Positions 8,305 to 16,970 of a stretch of 64,000 bases of DNA are shown here, in pieces. The translations under genes were made by a program, and so were the position numbers. The stretch lies in contig OZ245738.1 of assembly GCA_965227265.1 (NCBI GenBank), positions 2,418,001 through 2,482,000 on the forward strand, in the 5' to 3' direction. The DNA comes from UBA2336 sp965227265. Its GTDB lineage: Bacteria > Bacteroidota > Bacteroidia > Cytophagales > Cyclobacteriaceae. The notes below the pieces were generated by a model. It was not told the DNA's origin. It searched no databases and was given only the letters and a program-made list of their open reading frames with translations. Numbering within the stretch: the stretch's first letter is position 1; each line of letters begins with the position of its first letter.

Positions 8305-9657
8305 ATGAAAAACTGCTTCTCCTCCTTAATCTTTCTCTTACTACTAATAGGTTTTATTTCCTGCCAGGTTAAAGAAACAAATCTTCAATACCAAACTTCG
8401 GAAGGACATCCTGAATGGATCATGCAAGGCAACGTGTATGAGGTTAACGTGCGGCAGTTCACACCAGAAGGTACGCTCAATGCTTTCAGTAAGCACCTCG
8501 ACAGGTTAAAAGATATGGGTGTACAAACGCTTTGGTTTATGCCCATCAATCCCATCAGCAAGAAAGACCGGAAAGGAACGATGGGCAGCTATTATGCAGT
8601 GGCAAGTTTTACAGCCTTAAATACCGAATTCGGTACGCTTGAAGATTGGAAAGATCTGGTTAGTGAAATCCATAAGCGTAATATGAAAGTAATTATTGAC
8701 TGGGTTCCGAATCATACTGGTGCGGACCATCCCTGGTTAATTACACATCCTGAATTTTATGTTAAAGATTCAATCGGAAATCCAGCCGTTGCCTTTGATT
8801 GGGTGGATGTTCGCCAGCTTGATTATAATAATACCGTTATGCAGGATAGCATGATCAATGCCATGAAATATTGGATCAATACTAATATTGACGGCTTCCG
8901 GGTAGATGTTGCCTGGAACGTACCCGCAACGTTCTGGGATAAGTGCATACCTCAACTCAGAGCCATGAGGTCTGATCTTTTCATGCTGGCGGAAGGCGAT
9001 AAAGCCTATCTCTCAACAAGCGGTTTTGATGCCGTATATCCCTGGACGATGTTTCAAATGATGAAAAAAGTTGCAAAAGGTGAACGATCGCCAACCGTAT
9101 TGGATAGCATTAAAGCTGTAAACGACACACTGTATGCTGTAGGTACTATTCAATTATATTTTACCAGCAACCACGATGAAAATAGTTGGAATAAATCGGA
9201 TTTCGAAACATTCCCCGGCACATCGCATGCACCGTTTGCTGTGTTTACACAAACTATGGCAGGAAGCGTTCCCCTCGTTTACAGCGGACAGGAAGAGCCT
9301 ATACTAAGAGCATTGGAGTTCTTTGAGAAAGACCCCATCGGTTTCGAAAAATATCAGCGTGCAAAGTTTTATCAAACACTACTCGAACTTCGCGCAAAAA
9401 ATCCTGCCCTTGCTGCTGATGCTACGTTTACTAAAGTTTCCGTTGGAGATGATAAATCGATTTACGCATTCACACGTCAAAAAGATGATCATAAAATTCT
9501 GGTGATCCTTAACCTCTCACCGGATGAGCAGGAGATAACGGTAAAAGATGCTTCGTTGCAAGGCAATCTTTACAATGTATTCATGTATACAAAGCAACCC
9601 CTCACCGATCAACCCTGGAAAATTGAACCTTGGGGATATGTTATCTATGAGTATTAG
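8305..9657 (+). CDS. GH13 alpha-amylase-family lipoprotein
   Basis: A lipoprotein signal peptide ends in a lipobox at C20 (LIGFISC). The catalytic barrel shows the GH13 conserved regions: region I VDWVPNHTG-like (IIDWVPNHTGADHPW, about 130-144), region II DGFRVD with nucleophile D201, acid/base E230 in MLAEGD, and region IV SNHDE with D291. A small all-beta C-terminal domain follows (about 370-450). It should hydrolyse or transglycosylate alpha-glucans at the cell surface or in the periplasm. It is followed after five bases by the winged-helix gene, although the functions are not obviously linked. Confidence 0.92.
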   Translation: MKNCFSSLIFLLLLIGFISCQVKETNLQYQTSEGHPEWIMQGNVYEVNVRQFTPEGTLNAFSKHLDRLKDMGVQTLWFMPINPISKKDRKGTMGSYYAVASFTALNTEFGTLEDWKDLVSEIHKRNMKVIIDWVPNHTGADHPWLITHPEFYVKDSIGNPAVAFDWVDVRQLDYNNTVMQDSMINAMKYWINTNIDGFRVDVAWNVPATFWDKCIPQLRAMRSDLFMLAEGDKAYLSTSGFDAVYPWTMFQMMKKVAKGERSPTVLDSIKAVNDTLYAVGTIQLYFTSNHDENSWNKSDFETFPGTSHAPFAVFTQTMAGSVPLVYSGQEEPILRALEFFEKDPIGFEKYQRAKFYQTLLELRAKNPALAADATFTKVSVGDDKSIYAFTRQKDDHKILVILNLSPDEQEITVKDASLQGNLYNVFMYTKQPLTDQPWKIEPWGYVIYEY

Positions 9658-9662
9658 TCAGT

Positions 9663-10727
9663 ATGAATCAATCGGAAATTGTTAAGCAACGATTATCTGC
9701 TCAGCAGCTTACGGCAACTAAATTCAAAAAACCAACAGACTTGCTCCGCTGGTTTGGTGCAATGCAAGCGCAGGAATATGGACCAACAAAATGGTCATTC
9801 GGGTTAAGGATTGTCAATCTCACAGACGCTGACATCGAAGAAGATTTTACCTCTGGAAAAATTCTACGAACTCACGTGCTACGCCCAACCTGGCATTTCG
9901 TAGCGGCAGAAGATATTCGCTGGATGTTACAGCTAACCAAAGCACGCGTTCATGCTGCCAATGCTTATATGTATCGTCAGGTCGAGCTAGAAAAAAAACT
10001 GTTTACGAAATGTGCCAACATCATCGTTAAATCACTGGAAGGGGAAAATCAGCTTACACGTGATGAGATCAATCTTGAGTTTAAGAAAGCCAGTATTAAA
10101 GCAGAAGGTCATCGGCTAAGCTATATCATGATGCATGCTGAGCTTGAAGGAATTATTTGTAGTGGCGCCCGGAAAGGAAATCAGTTTACGTATACATTGC
10201 TTGAAGAAAGGGTTCCAGCCGTTAAATCAAAAACTTTAACAGAATCATTAGCAGAACTCACGTTAAGATATTTTACGAGCAGAGGACCAGCAACTATTTA
10301 TGATTTTGCAACTTGGTCAGGCCTTACCATTGCAGATTGTAAAAAAGGAATTGAATTAGTGAAAGCTGATATACTTTCTTCTACTATTGATAAAGATGTG
10401 TATTACTATTCAGAAGAAACTAAAGAAAATACTTCAAAAACTATTCATCTTTTACCCATTTACGATGAATACATTATGGGCTATAAAAAACGCGATGCAA
10501 TCCTTCAGGTGTATAACAGTATCAAACCTAGCCCAGGCTATGGATATGATAATACGATTGTGTTACAAGGTCAAATTATCGGAACCTGGAAACGGGTGAT
10601 TAAACCAAAACATATAGATCTTCAATATAAGCCATTTCAACCCTTTACAACTTCCCAACAAACTCAATTCAAGAAAGCCATTGAGCGCTACCAGAAATTT
10701 AGTGGCATGGAGGTTATTTTGAAATAG
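9663..10727 (+). CDS. Winged-helix DNA-binding protein, HTH_42/AlkZ-like
   Basis: The 354-residue protein resembles the HTH_42 (formerly DUF1006) superfamily that includes the DNA glycosylases AlkZ/YcaQ and AlkX. The N-terminal phrase LLRWFGAMQAQEYGPTKWSFGLR carries the Q-x-Q-type element characteristic of the family, here QAQ at about residues 35-37. HVLRPTWHFV and YTLLEERVP are further family landmarks. AlkZ proteins unhook interstrand crosslinks; this clade is uncharacterised, so activity is inference. The stop codon is one base away from the stop of the convergent ThuA gene, with no room for a separate terminator. Confidence 0.8.
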   Translation: MNQSEIVKQRLSAQQLTATKFKKPTDLLRWFGAMQAQEYGPTKWSFGLRIVNLTDADIEEDFTSGKILRTHVLRPTWHFVAAEDIRWMLQLTKARVHAANAYMYRQVELEKKLFTKCANIIVKSLEGENQLTRDEINLEFKKASIKAEGHRLSYIMMHAELEGIICSGARKGNQFTYTLLEERVPAVKSKTLTESLAELTLRYFTSRGPATIYDFATWSGLTIADCKKGIELVKADILSSTIDKDVYYYSEETKENTSKTIHLLPIYDEYIMGYKKRDAILQVYNSIKPSPGYGYDNTIVLQGQIIGTWKRVIKPKHIDLQYKPFQPFTTSQQTQFKKAIERYQKFSGMEVILK

Positions 10728-10728
10728 G

Positions 10729-13700
10729 CTATTTGTTACTCAATTGCAATTCAGTAAAACTAAAAAGCTCTTTATCGCCAGCTTTATCGTTTTTGAATAT
10801 CAAATACAAGGTGTGAATGCCTTTCACTTCTGTGATTTTCGTTGCACTATTTGGCCTGATCTTCCCAATCAACTGGCCGTCCGGCTTGTCTAGTCGTAAT
10901 TCAATTTCACCTGAAACCTGCCCAACTACAAGCGTCACTTGAGCTGTGACTGTTTTTACATGTGTCAGATCAATGTTTTCAAAAACGGCAGTATAATCGT
11001 GCTTAATATTTTGAAGCGATCTATCACTCTTTACGGCTTGTTCGGCTTTTAAATTGGGACTTCTTAACGCAGTAGATACAACCTCAGCAATTCTGGGAGT
11101 GTTTATTCCGCCCTTATCTCCGTAGGATGCAGTTAATACATACGCTCCATCTTTTTCATTTCCGGGTTTACGCGAGCCTTTTAAGGGCAATGTTGGTGCT
11201 CTCTTCTTTCCCAAAGACAAAATGTATTCAATCATTTTCTGTGCATCATTAACGCTGATTTGCGGATGAGCCGCCATCTCAGTATCACCCCAAACACCAG
11301 AACCACCTTTAATTACTTTATCAGCAAGCTTAGTGAATGCATCTTTTTGATCCCGATACTTTTCGGATACCTGTAAGTAGGATGGTCCGGCCGATCGTTG
11401 GTTAATCATATGGCATGATTTACAATCGCTGTTGTCGATCAGGATTTTTCCCGGAGGTTCAATACTTGCCTTTTGATGGCCTTGCGCGACCTGGATCATG
11501 TCATATCCTTTCACATAATCAAAGGTGATTCTTACGGAATCGGCTCTGATAGATCCATTTGAGGTGGAACCATCTTCTTTATCATGTACCTCAACAGCAT
11601 ACTGAATTGGTGTATCCGAAAAGTAAAACGTTTTGTTTCCTTCGGGGATTGTAATTTTAATTTCCGGAGCTTGATTACCTGCAATTATCTTTAATCGGGA
11701 GGTTGCGCTGGATCCGCTTCCATCTTTCACAAGAAGTTCTGGTGTATAAACCCCAGGCTTATCGAATGTTACCGTATAGCTTCCATTTTCAGGAGTGTAT
11801 TTTTTTCCATCCACCGACAGTTCAGAGGTGAAATTATCCCCATCGGGATCAATCGTACCGTGTTGATTAAACACAACGGTTAGTGGCACTGCGCCAGTTG
11901 TCTTATCCGCTGATATCGAAGCTACGGGTGGCCTGTTACCTCCGTTGTAATCAATGCGAATTAAACGCGCATCAAAATTTTGCTGGAACCAGAGTGTTCC
12001 ATATTCAAGCATATAGAGTTTGCCATCCGGCCCGTACATCATATCCATGATGTTGTTGAATTTTGTGTTTGGCATAAAAGGCTCCATGTCCATAATTGCT
12101 CCGTCCTTATCCATCGAAACAAGAAACATCCAGTTCCGCATCCAGTCGTAGATCAACAGCTTGCCATCAAAATATTTAGGAAAAGCAGTTGCTACACCTT
12201 TAAAATCATCGCTATAATAAACAGGCCCGGCCATGGCGTTTCTTCCGCCCTCCTTCACCATGGGGAATTCATCCGACTTAGCATATGGATACCAGATAAA
12301 AGGCGGAGCAACGGGAGGCAAAACTTTCTTACCCGTATTGTTGGGTGATTCATTAATCGGGTTTTCAGAATTAGCTAACGCTCCTATTTTGCCTGTTTGA
12401 AAATCATATTTATGATAAGGATAATTTTTGCCGACAAAATAGGGCCAACCAAAATACCCGGCTTGCTTTGCCTGATTTAGTTCATCATAACCACGCGGGC
12501 CGCGCAACGAATCGTTTGAGCCTGCATCGGGACCAACTTCACCCCAATATAAAAATCCGGTTCGCTTATCTATCGAAATCCGGTATGGATTGCGATTGCC
12601 CATAACATAAATCTCTGGCCGTGTAAGCGGTTCACCTTCCGAAAAAAGATTTCCTTCCGGAATGGTGTACGTTCCGTCACGCTCCGGATGAATCCTTAAA
12701 ATCTTTCCACGAAGATCATTTGTATTACCGGATGATTTCTGAGCATCAAAAGGTGACCGGCCTGCTCTTTCATCCGAAGGACTGAAGCCATCGGAGGCAA
12801 AAGGAGAAGTATTATCACCTGTCGATACAAATAAATTTCCCTTCGCATCAAACACTATTGATCCGCCCGTGTGGCAACACTCATCACGCTGTACGGGAAT
12901 CTCAAGAATAACCTTCAGCGATGAAAAATCAATAACCTTCCCGCTCATCGTGTAGCGAACGAGAATATTTTTCGGATCATCTCCGGCAGGAGAATAAAAC
13001 ATATAGACCCAGTGCGTGAACTCAAAGTTTGGATCAAGCGCTAATCCCAACAATCCATCTTCCGCTTCACCCCGAACTCCTTTAGCATCCGGATTATACT
13101 TGGTTGACACGGGAATTGTAGCAATGATCTCCGTTTTACCTAACTCCAGATCGTACAATTTCACATTACCCTTCCGTTCAATGAATAGAATATTTCCATT
13201 TGGCAAGACAGCCATTTCCATTGGCTCGTCCAGGTTAAAATCGAGAACAACTTTTGAAAAGCGGTTCTCCTCCGGTACTCGTAGAGACTTTACTTTTTTA
13301 TAATCAAGCTCTGAATTTCCGATGGCATACTTAATTCCCTGTAAAATTATATTCAGAAAAGTTTTATCCTGATACGATTCCGGAGTATGTCCAAGGCCTG
13401 TATAAAAAGAACGACCGCCTTCAAATTCGTGGTACCAGGTAACGGGGTGTTCAGTACCGTTTTCTCCTCCGGCATAAGAAGATTCATCAAGGTTGTAAAT
13501 AACGTTTATATCAGGATTAATGTTTTTGTAGTTGTACCACTCATCAACCTTCGACCATTCAGTTGCTAAGCTGTCACCAAAAGGCTCAACTAGTTTGAGC
13601 TTTGCCTCTGCGGTGCCTGGTGGATGACTTTTAAGATAGGCTCCAACCAACTTGCCATACCACGGCCACTCGTACTCGGTATCCGCTGCAGCATGAATCC

Positions 13701-14055
13701 CTACAAAGCCTCCACCCGCTTCAATAAATCTTTTCAAGTCAGTTTGTTGAACTGTGTTCAAAACATCTTTTGTTGTATTGAGAAAGACAATTGCTTTGTA
13801 ACGTTTCAGCTTTTTCTCATTGAATAGTGAAGCGTCTTCTGTGGTGTCAACTTTGAAATTGTTCTTTTCTCCTAATGCAATTAATGCCAGCTTTCCAGCT
13901 GCGATTGATTCGTGTCGGAATCCTTTAGTTTTGGAAAAGACTAATATCCGATCCTCATCTTGTTCACAAGCAAAGACAAGACTTAGCATCATTATAAAGA
14001 TTACACTCGTGATTTTTGAAATCCAGGCAGCGCGTGTAACCAAATTAATATTCAT
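10729..14055 (-). CDS. ThuA / glucose-sorbosone dehydrogenase / PKD / cytochrome c lipoprotein
   Basis: The 1108-residue protein has a lipoprotein-type leader (hydrophobic run ending LVFAC). Domains in order are: ThuA-like (about 35-250, ILVFSKTKGFRHESI and FVGIHAAADTEYEW), a PQQ-type glucose/sorbosone dehydrogenase beta-propeller (about 265-690, LGLALDPNF, GGSIVFDAKGNL, DLRGKILRI), a PKD domain (about 700-790), a cytochrome c segment with haem motif CKSCH, and a C-terminal CBM6-like carbohydrate-binding module (about 980-1105). Similar fusions are common in Cytophagales and Planctomycetes, with suggested roles in periplasmic sugar oxidation; the substrate is unknown. Confidence 0.88.
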   Translation of the reverse strand: MNINLVTRAAWISKITSVIFIMMLSLVFACEQDEDRILVFSKTKGFRHESIAAGKLALIALGEKNNFKVDTTEDASLFNEKKLKRYKAIVFLNTTKDVLNTVQQTDLKRFIEAGGGFVGIHAAADTEYEWPWYGKLVGAYLKSHPPGTAEAKLKLVEPFGDSLATEWSKVDEWYNYKNINPDINVIYNLDESSYAGGENGTEHPVTWYHEFEGGRSFYTGLGHTPESYQDKTFLNIILQGIKYAIGNSELDYKKVKSLRVPEENRFSKVVLDFNLDEPMEMAVLPNGNILFIERKGNVKLYDLELGKTEIIATIPVSTKYNPDAKGVRGEAEDGLLGLALDPNFEFTHWVYMFYSPAGDDPKNILVRYTMSGKVIDFSSLKVILEIPVQRDECCHTGGSIVFDAKGNLFVSTGDNTSPFASDGFSPSDERAGRSPFDAQKSSGNTNDLRGKILRIHPERDGTYTIPEGNLFSEGEPLTRPEIYVMGNRNPYRISIDKRTGFLYWGEVGPDAGSNDSLRGPRGYDELNQAKQAGYFGWPYFVGKNYPYHKYDFQTGKIGALANSENPINESPNNTGKKVLPPVAPPFIWYPYAKSDEFPMVKEGGRNAMAGPVYYSDDFKGVATAFPKYFDGKLLIYDWMRNWMFLVSMDKDGAIMDMEPFMPNTKFNNIMDMMYGPDGKLYMLEYGTLWFQQNFDARLIRIDYNGGNRPPVASISADKTTGAVPLTVVFNQHGTIDPDGDNFTSELSVDGKKYTPENGSYTVTFDKPGVYTPELLVKDGSGSSATSRLKIIAGNQAPEIKITIPEGNKTFYFSDTPIQYAVEVHDKEDGSTSNGSIRADSVRITFDYVKGYDMIQVAQGHQKASIEPPGKILIDNSDCKSCHMINQRSAGPSYLQVSEKYRDQKDAFTKLADKVIKGGSGVWGDTEMAAHPQISVNDAQKMIEYILSLGKKRAPTLPLKGSRKPGNEKDGAYVLTASYGDKGGINTPRIAEVVSTALRSPNLKAEQAVKSDRSLQNIKHDYTAVFENIDLTHVKTVTAQVTLVVGQVSGEIELRLDKPDGQLIGKIRPNSATKITEVKGIHTLYLIFKNDKAGDKELFSFTELQLSNK

Positions 14056-14184
14056 AGTAAACAGGTTCCAGTGTGATCAGCACATTCGGCAAACCTGACA
14101 ATATTAACCAAAGAAGTATCCATGTGAAATACCCTTTATATAACAATTACATCCGAACAATAGAACTATTTGGGCCTGCGTTAC

Positions 14185-14300
14185 ATCAGCAGGTAAATAC
14201 CGCAGATGCAGATTTTGAGCAATGGAGCTTCACAGGATGAAAGTAAAAAAGCTGCTCAAATATCAGATTTAAGCAGCTTTAAAGCAGTTTACCTGCTGAT
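14185..14300. repeat. Nested inverted repeats (outer 13 bp, inner 14 bp)
   Basis: An outer perfect inverted repeat (ATCAGCAGGTAAA at 14185-14197 and its complement at 14288-14300) encloses a second hairpin: 14248-14261 pairs with 14267-14280 (14 bp, one mismatch, five-base loop ATCAG). Together they would fold into a two-tier stem. The element lies in a 450-bp gene-free stretch at the left border of the accessory island, next to the tRNA-like fragment. It could be a small structured RNA, a terminator for the leftward ThuA gene's flank or a remnant mobile-element end. I see no gene in 14056-14504. Confidence 0.6.
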
Positions 14301-14301
14301 C

Positions 14302-14325
14302 AGTGGACCCGGAGGGAACCACGAA
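14302..14325 (-). other. tRNA 3'-end-like fragment, possible att site
   Basis: Read on the minus strand, TCCCTCCGGGTCCAC matches the T-arm/acceptor end found in many bacterial tRNA genes (usual context GGTTCGAATCCCTCCGGGTCCACCA). No anticodon or D arm can be folded around it, so this is not a complete tRNA. Integrases of phages and conjugative elements leave such 3' fragments as attachment-site repeats. Its place at the start of the accessory island supports that reading, but no integrase gene or second copy was found in the window. Confidence 0.45.
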
Positions 14326-14374
14326 AATATCCTAACTCGTTTACTTTCAACTTATTGAGTTCACCAAAAAAATC

Positions 14375-14398
14375 GGGTAACCGAGCGGGTAACCGACC
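14375..14398. repeat. Tandem 12-bp repeat containing GGTAACC
   Basis: Two adjacent units, CGGGTAACCGAG and CGGGTAACCGAC, each contain the palindrome GGTAACC/GGTTACC. They sit 50 bp from the tRNA-like fragment and could be arm-type integrase or excisionase sites. No function can be shown. Confidence 0.5.
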
Positions 14399-14504
14399 TA
14401 ATTTTGATACGATTTGAAGTCTTTTAAAGAACGCTTTCGTTAATTAAAGATACAAAATTGACTTCCTCCGACCTACAAAATCCCTAAAAACCACCCTTAA
14501 AAAA

Positions 14505-14702
14505 TTAGCCACTTATATAATGAGTGATCTCCTCCTCCGATAACCCGAGGTAGTGGCAGAGTTCCTGAACGGTAATTAGCTGATGTTTTTGTTTCCCCAG
14601 TTTCTTCTTGATGGCCGACTGAATTGAATAAGCGTACCGCTCACTCCTACCTGTGATGCGTTGAATATCCTTGGCGTAAATTATTAACCTGGTCGCTTTC
14701 AC
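14505..14702 (-). CDS. Small helical putative DNA-binding protein (65 aa)
   Basis: The 65-residue basic protein starts at GTG (14702) and looks like a single helix-turn-helix unit: IIYAKDIQRITGRSERYAYSIQ followed by a second helical part with a VQELCHYLGLSEEE phrase. Similar short proteins occur in mobile regions of Bacteroidota. It may act as an excisionase or repressor for the cassette that starts at 14914 in the opposite direction. The family is not one I can name. Confidence 0.5.
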   Translation of the reverse strand: MKATRLIIYAKDIQRITGRSERYAYSIQSAIKKKLGKQKHQLITVQELCHYLGLSEEEITHYISG

Positions 14703-14846
14703 AATACATTATCTATACTTCATCTCTGCCTTTGTCAGGGCGATGATGGCGTAAAGTATCTACTGCACAGTTCTGCAAATTCTGTCACATACTGCTTGGT
14801 TTGATTTGGGGTTTTTTGTTCATGAATCCTTTGCCTTATCCTTCGT

Positions 14847-14864
14847 CCATTGTTGCAACGATGG
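14847..14864. promoter_or_regulatory. Near-perfect 18-bp palindrome upstream of phage-like cassette
   Basis: CCATTGTTGCAACGATGG is self-complementary at 8 of 9 pairs and lies about 50 bp upstream of the ATG at 14914, between the divergent small HTH-like gene and the cassette. It is a plausible operator for that HTH protein. Confidence 0.35.
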
Positions 14865-14913
14865 CTTAACCAGACTGAGCCGTAACAGGATGGACAATTA
14901 ATTTTTTAATCTA

Positions 14914-15675
14914 ATGGCAAGACAAAAGGGGGTTATTAAACTCCAGGGCCAGATGGGAGGCGTTAGCTTCTACAAGACTGGACAGGATGGATTTCTTGCG
15001 AGGGAGAAAGGTGGCGTTGATGCAGAGCGAATCAAGAATGACCCGAACTTTGCGCGTACCCGTGAAAACGGTGCTGAGTTTGGTCGCGCAGGAAGCGCAG
15101 CCAAGCTCCTGAGAACGGCCTTCCGTTCTCTTATCCTAAGCACGAAAGACAGCCGGATGGCAAGCAGACTGACGAAGGAAATGGTAAAGGTTATTCAAGC
15201 CGATACCACAAACACACGCGGCCAACGCAACGTGATTGACGGAGAAGCCGAGTTACTACTCGGTTTTGAGTTCAATGATGCAGCGAGATTTGGCAGCACA
15301 TTCTTCGGTCAGTATCAGGCTACCATCAACCGGGCAACCGGTGCGTGTGAGGTTGCAGTGACCAACTTCTATCCTGATCAAATGGTGAACGGGCCTTCAG
15401 GCGCGACTCACTTCCGATTGATCATGGGTGCGGGGTTGGTTGATTTTGAAGCGGGAACATTCAGCAGCAATGTGAACCTCAGCCCGGAAATCGAACTGAG
15501 CAATTTGCAGGCTGGCCCATTCAATTTAGCAACCGCGATTGCAGCTGCAGCGCAAGAGCCAATCTTCCTGGTATTCGGTATCGAATTCTTCCAGCAAGTG
15601 AACGGACAGTTTTATCCGTTGAAGAATGGCGCATACAACGCGTTGACGATTACGGCTATTGACGGAGGTGTTTAA
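14914..15675 (+). CDS. Phage-like conserved protein, possible structural protein
   Basis: The 253-residue protein has a basic, glycine-rich N-terminus (about 1-60; VIKLQGQMGGVSFYK, FLAREKGGVDAERI, RTRENGAEFGRAG) and a beta-rich, mostly uncharged C-terminal half (about 115-253). I recall this N-terminal pattern from hypothetical proteins in Bacteroidota, often beside DUF5675, but no function is known to me. It heads a tightly coupled four-gene run (each stop overlaps or nearly overlaps the next start) that ends at a strong terminator. A coat or tail-like structural role is inference. Confidence 0.6.
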   Translation: MARQKGVIKLQGQMGGVSFYKTGQDGFLAREKGGVDAERIKNDPNFARTRENGAEFGRAGSAAKLLRTAFRSLILSTKDSRMASRLTKEMVKVIQADTTNTRGQRNVIDGEAELLLGFEFNDAARFGSTFFGQYQATINRATGACEVAVTNFYPDQMVNGPSGATHFRLIMGAGLVDFEAGTFSSNVNLSPEIELSNLQAGPFNLATAIAAAAQEPIFLVFGIEFFQQVNGQFYPLKNGAYNALTITAIDGGV

Positions 15676-16067
15676 TGGAATTGGAGCTGATCAGGACTTA
15701 CGATCCTCATGGGACGAATGGGGAGATCATCTATCGGGTGTGTAACTCCATAGAGCTCCCCTGGCTCCAAAACCAGCGCAACATTTCCTGCATTCCTGAA
15801 GGACGGTATGAGTTGCGGGAACGATACACCGCAGTACGTGGCCAGCATTTAATCTTGGTGAACGTCCCTAAAAGATCTGGGATTTTAATTCATCCAGCTA
15901 ACAATGCTATCACTGAACTAAAAGGTTGTATTGCCCCGGTAACAACTCATACCGGTTTCGGGAAGGGAAGCCAGTCACGGCTGGCTAATGATAAGCTGAA
16001 GGCACTTGTGCTTGAGGCTTTGGAACGAAATGAGAAAGTTTATATCACCATAAAACCAAAAGCTTAA
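15675..16067 (+). CDS. DUF5675 family protein
   Basis: The 130-residue protein matches the DUF5675 pattern as I remember it: an N-terminal beta strand with ELELIRTY, then CNSIELPW, CIPEGRYEL and a central GILIHPANNAITELKGCIAPV segment. Members occur in phages and prophage remnants of Bacteroidota and resemble L,D-peptidase-like or lysis-related folds, though no activity is proven. Its ATG overlaps the upstream stop (TAATG), showing translational coupling with the gene at 14914. Confidence 0.7.
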   Translation: MELELIRTYDPHGTNGEIIYRVCNSIELPWLQNQRNISCIPEGRYELRERYTAVRGQHLILVNVPKRSGILIHPANNAITELKGCIAPVTTHTGFGKGSQSRLANDKLKALVLEALERNEKVYITIKPKA

Positions 16068-16297
16068 TGAATGTTGTTCAAAGAGTAAAGGCACCAACGC
16101 CAAAGTTCTTCAAAGTGCTTCGCACTATCGGATTGGTTCTAGCAACGGCTAGCGCGGCAGTATTAACAGCACCCATTGTCTTACCTACCGCTGCAGTAAC
16201 TGTCGCTGGATATATTGCTGTCGGTGGAATTGTAGCTTCTGCCGTAAGTCAGACTGCTGTTGATGACGAAAAGGAGGTGAAGCATGACGGCCCATGA
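16067..16297 (+). CDS. Small membrane protein, cassette gene 3
   Basis: The 76-residue protein has a basic N-terminus (RVKAPTPKFFKVLR) and two closely spaced hydrophobic helices (about 20-45 and 48-62) before an acidic tail (DDEKEVKHDGP). Its start overlaps the DUF5675 stop (TAATG). Within a possible lysis or release cassette it could be a holin- or spanin-like protein, but there is no specific motif. Confidence 0.55.
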   Translation: MNVVQRVKAPTPKFFKVLRTIGLVLATASAAVLTAPIVLPTAAVTVAGYIAVGGIVASAVSQTAVDDEKEVKHDGP

Positions 16298-16472
16298 CAA
16301 CCATGGCGGGACTGTAGCCGGTACCGCTGGGGGAACGTTACTTACTATCTTCGCGAATATTCACTCCGAAGATATCGTAAAGACGGTCGTCCTTGCACTG
16401 ATCGGTGCGGTCGTCAGCTTTTCCATCTCGCTCGGGATGAAGTGGATCGCAAAAAAAATCCGCAAGCGTTAG
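16284..16472 (+). CDS. Small holin-like membrane protein, cassette gene 4
   Basis: The 62-residue protein has one clear transmembrane helix (about 33-53, VVLALIGAVVSFSISLGMKWI) and a basic C-terminal tail (KKIRKR). It begins inside gene 3, 14 bp before that gene's end. A full Shine-Dalgarno sequence, AAGGAGGTGA at 16271-16280, precedes the ATG, which is unusual for Bacteroidota and suggests a phage or foreign origin or the need for strong initiation. The charge distribution resembles small holins. Confidence 0.6.
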   Translation: MTAHDNHGGTVAGTAGGTLLTIFANIHSEDIVKTVVLALIGAVVSFSISLGMKWIAKKIRKR

Positions 16473-16477
16473 AAGCG

Positions 16478-16506
16478 AAAGGCCTCCATAACCGGAGGCC
16501 TTTTTT
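16478..16506 (+). terminator. Strong rho-independent terminator
   Basis: A 10-bp perfect GC-rich stem (AAAGGCCTCC / GGAGGCCTTT) with loop ATAACC and a run of six T's directly follows the fourth cassette gene. It also faces the end of the convergent gene at 16510 and may serve both. Confidence 0.9.
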
Positions 16507-16509
16507 AAT

Positions 16510-16950
16510 TTATTGAACGATTGCATCAGGTAAAGCCGATTTAAAGAGCTTAACCATAACTGCTTTTTTAAGCTGACCAATTAGGTGAACCTGCTTGATC
16601 AAATTTTGTTGTTGAGCCGAAAGCTTATTGAGAATTTCGATTGAATGCAGCAGTGCCTCCCTGCGCAACCCAATTTTCGATTGACCAGCTTTGATGACCT
16701 GGTTAAGGTCGCTGATACGGATAAATGAAATAACAGAACCTATAAGAAACGGGCGAAACATACCGCCAGCCCAAAGTCCGTAGCACAACCAGTAGTAATA
16801 CTCTTTTTCATAGAGGTTGTTTGCCATTATGACAAAGCAATTGGCGCAAGGATTTTCAAGCGGCTTACCGGCATTGTTTCCTTTTGCTAAGATAAAGAAG
16901 TGGTTATTGTTGAGATACTGAGCATTTGAATTGTGTGTTTTGATTTTCAT
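16510..16950 (-). CDS. DUF6943-like protein
   Basis: The 146-residue protein has the pattern I associate with DUF6943 in Bacteroidota: an N-terminal MKIKTHNSNAQYLNNNHFF, a GKPLENPCANCFVI segment with paired cysteines, an aromatic EYYYWLCYGLW helix and a helical C-terminal half. The function is unknown; the family often sits on mobile elements. It converges on the phage-like cassette and shares its terminator. Confidence 0.65.
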   Translation of the reverse strand: MKIKTHNSNAQYLNNNHFFILAKGNNAGKPLENPCANCFVIMANNLYEKEYYYWLCYGLWAGGMFRPFLIGSVISFIRISDLNQVIKAGQSKIGLRREALLHSIEILNKLSAQQQNLIKQVHLIGQLKKAVMVKLFKSALPDAIVQ

Positions 16951-16970
16951 AGTTTACAGCATTTAAATTG

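Noticed and set aside
14302..14325. Complete tRNA gene
   Set aside because: Only the 3' T-arm/acceptor resemblance is present; no cloverleaf can be built from the flanks.
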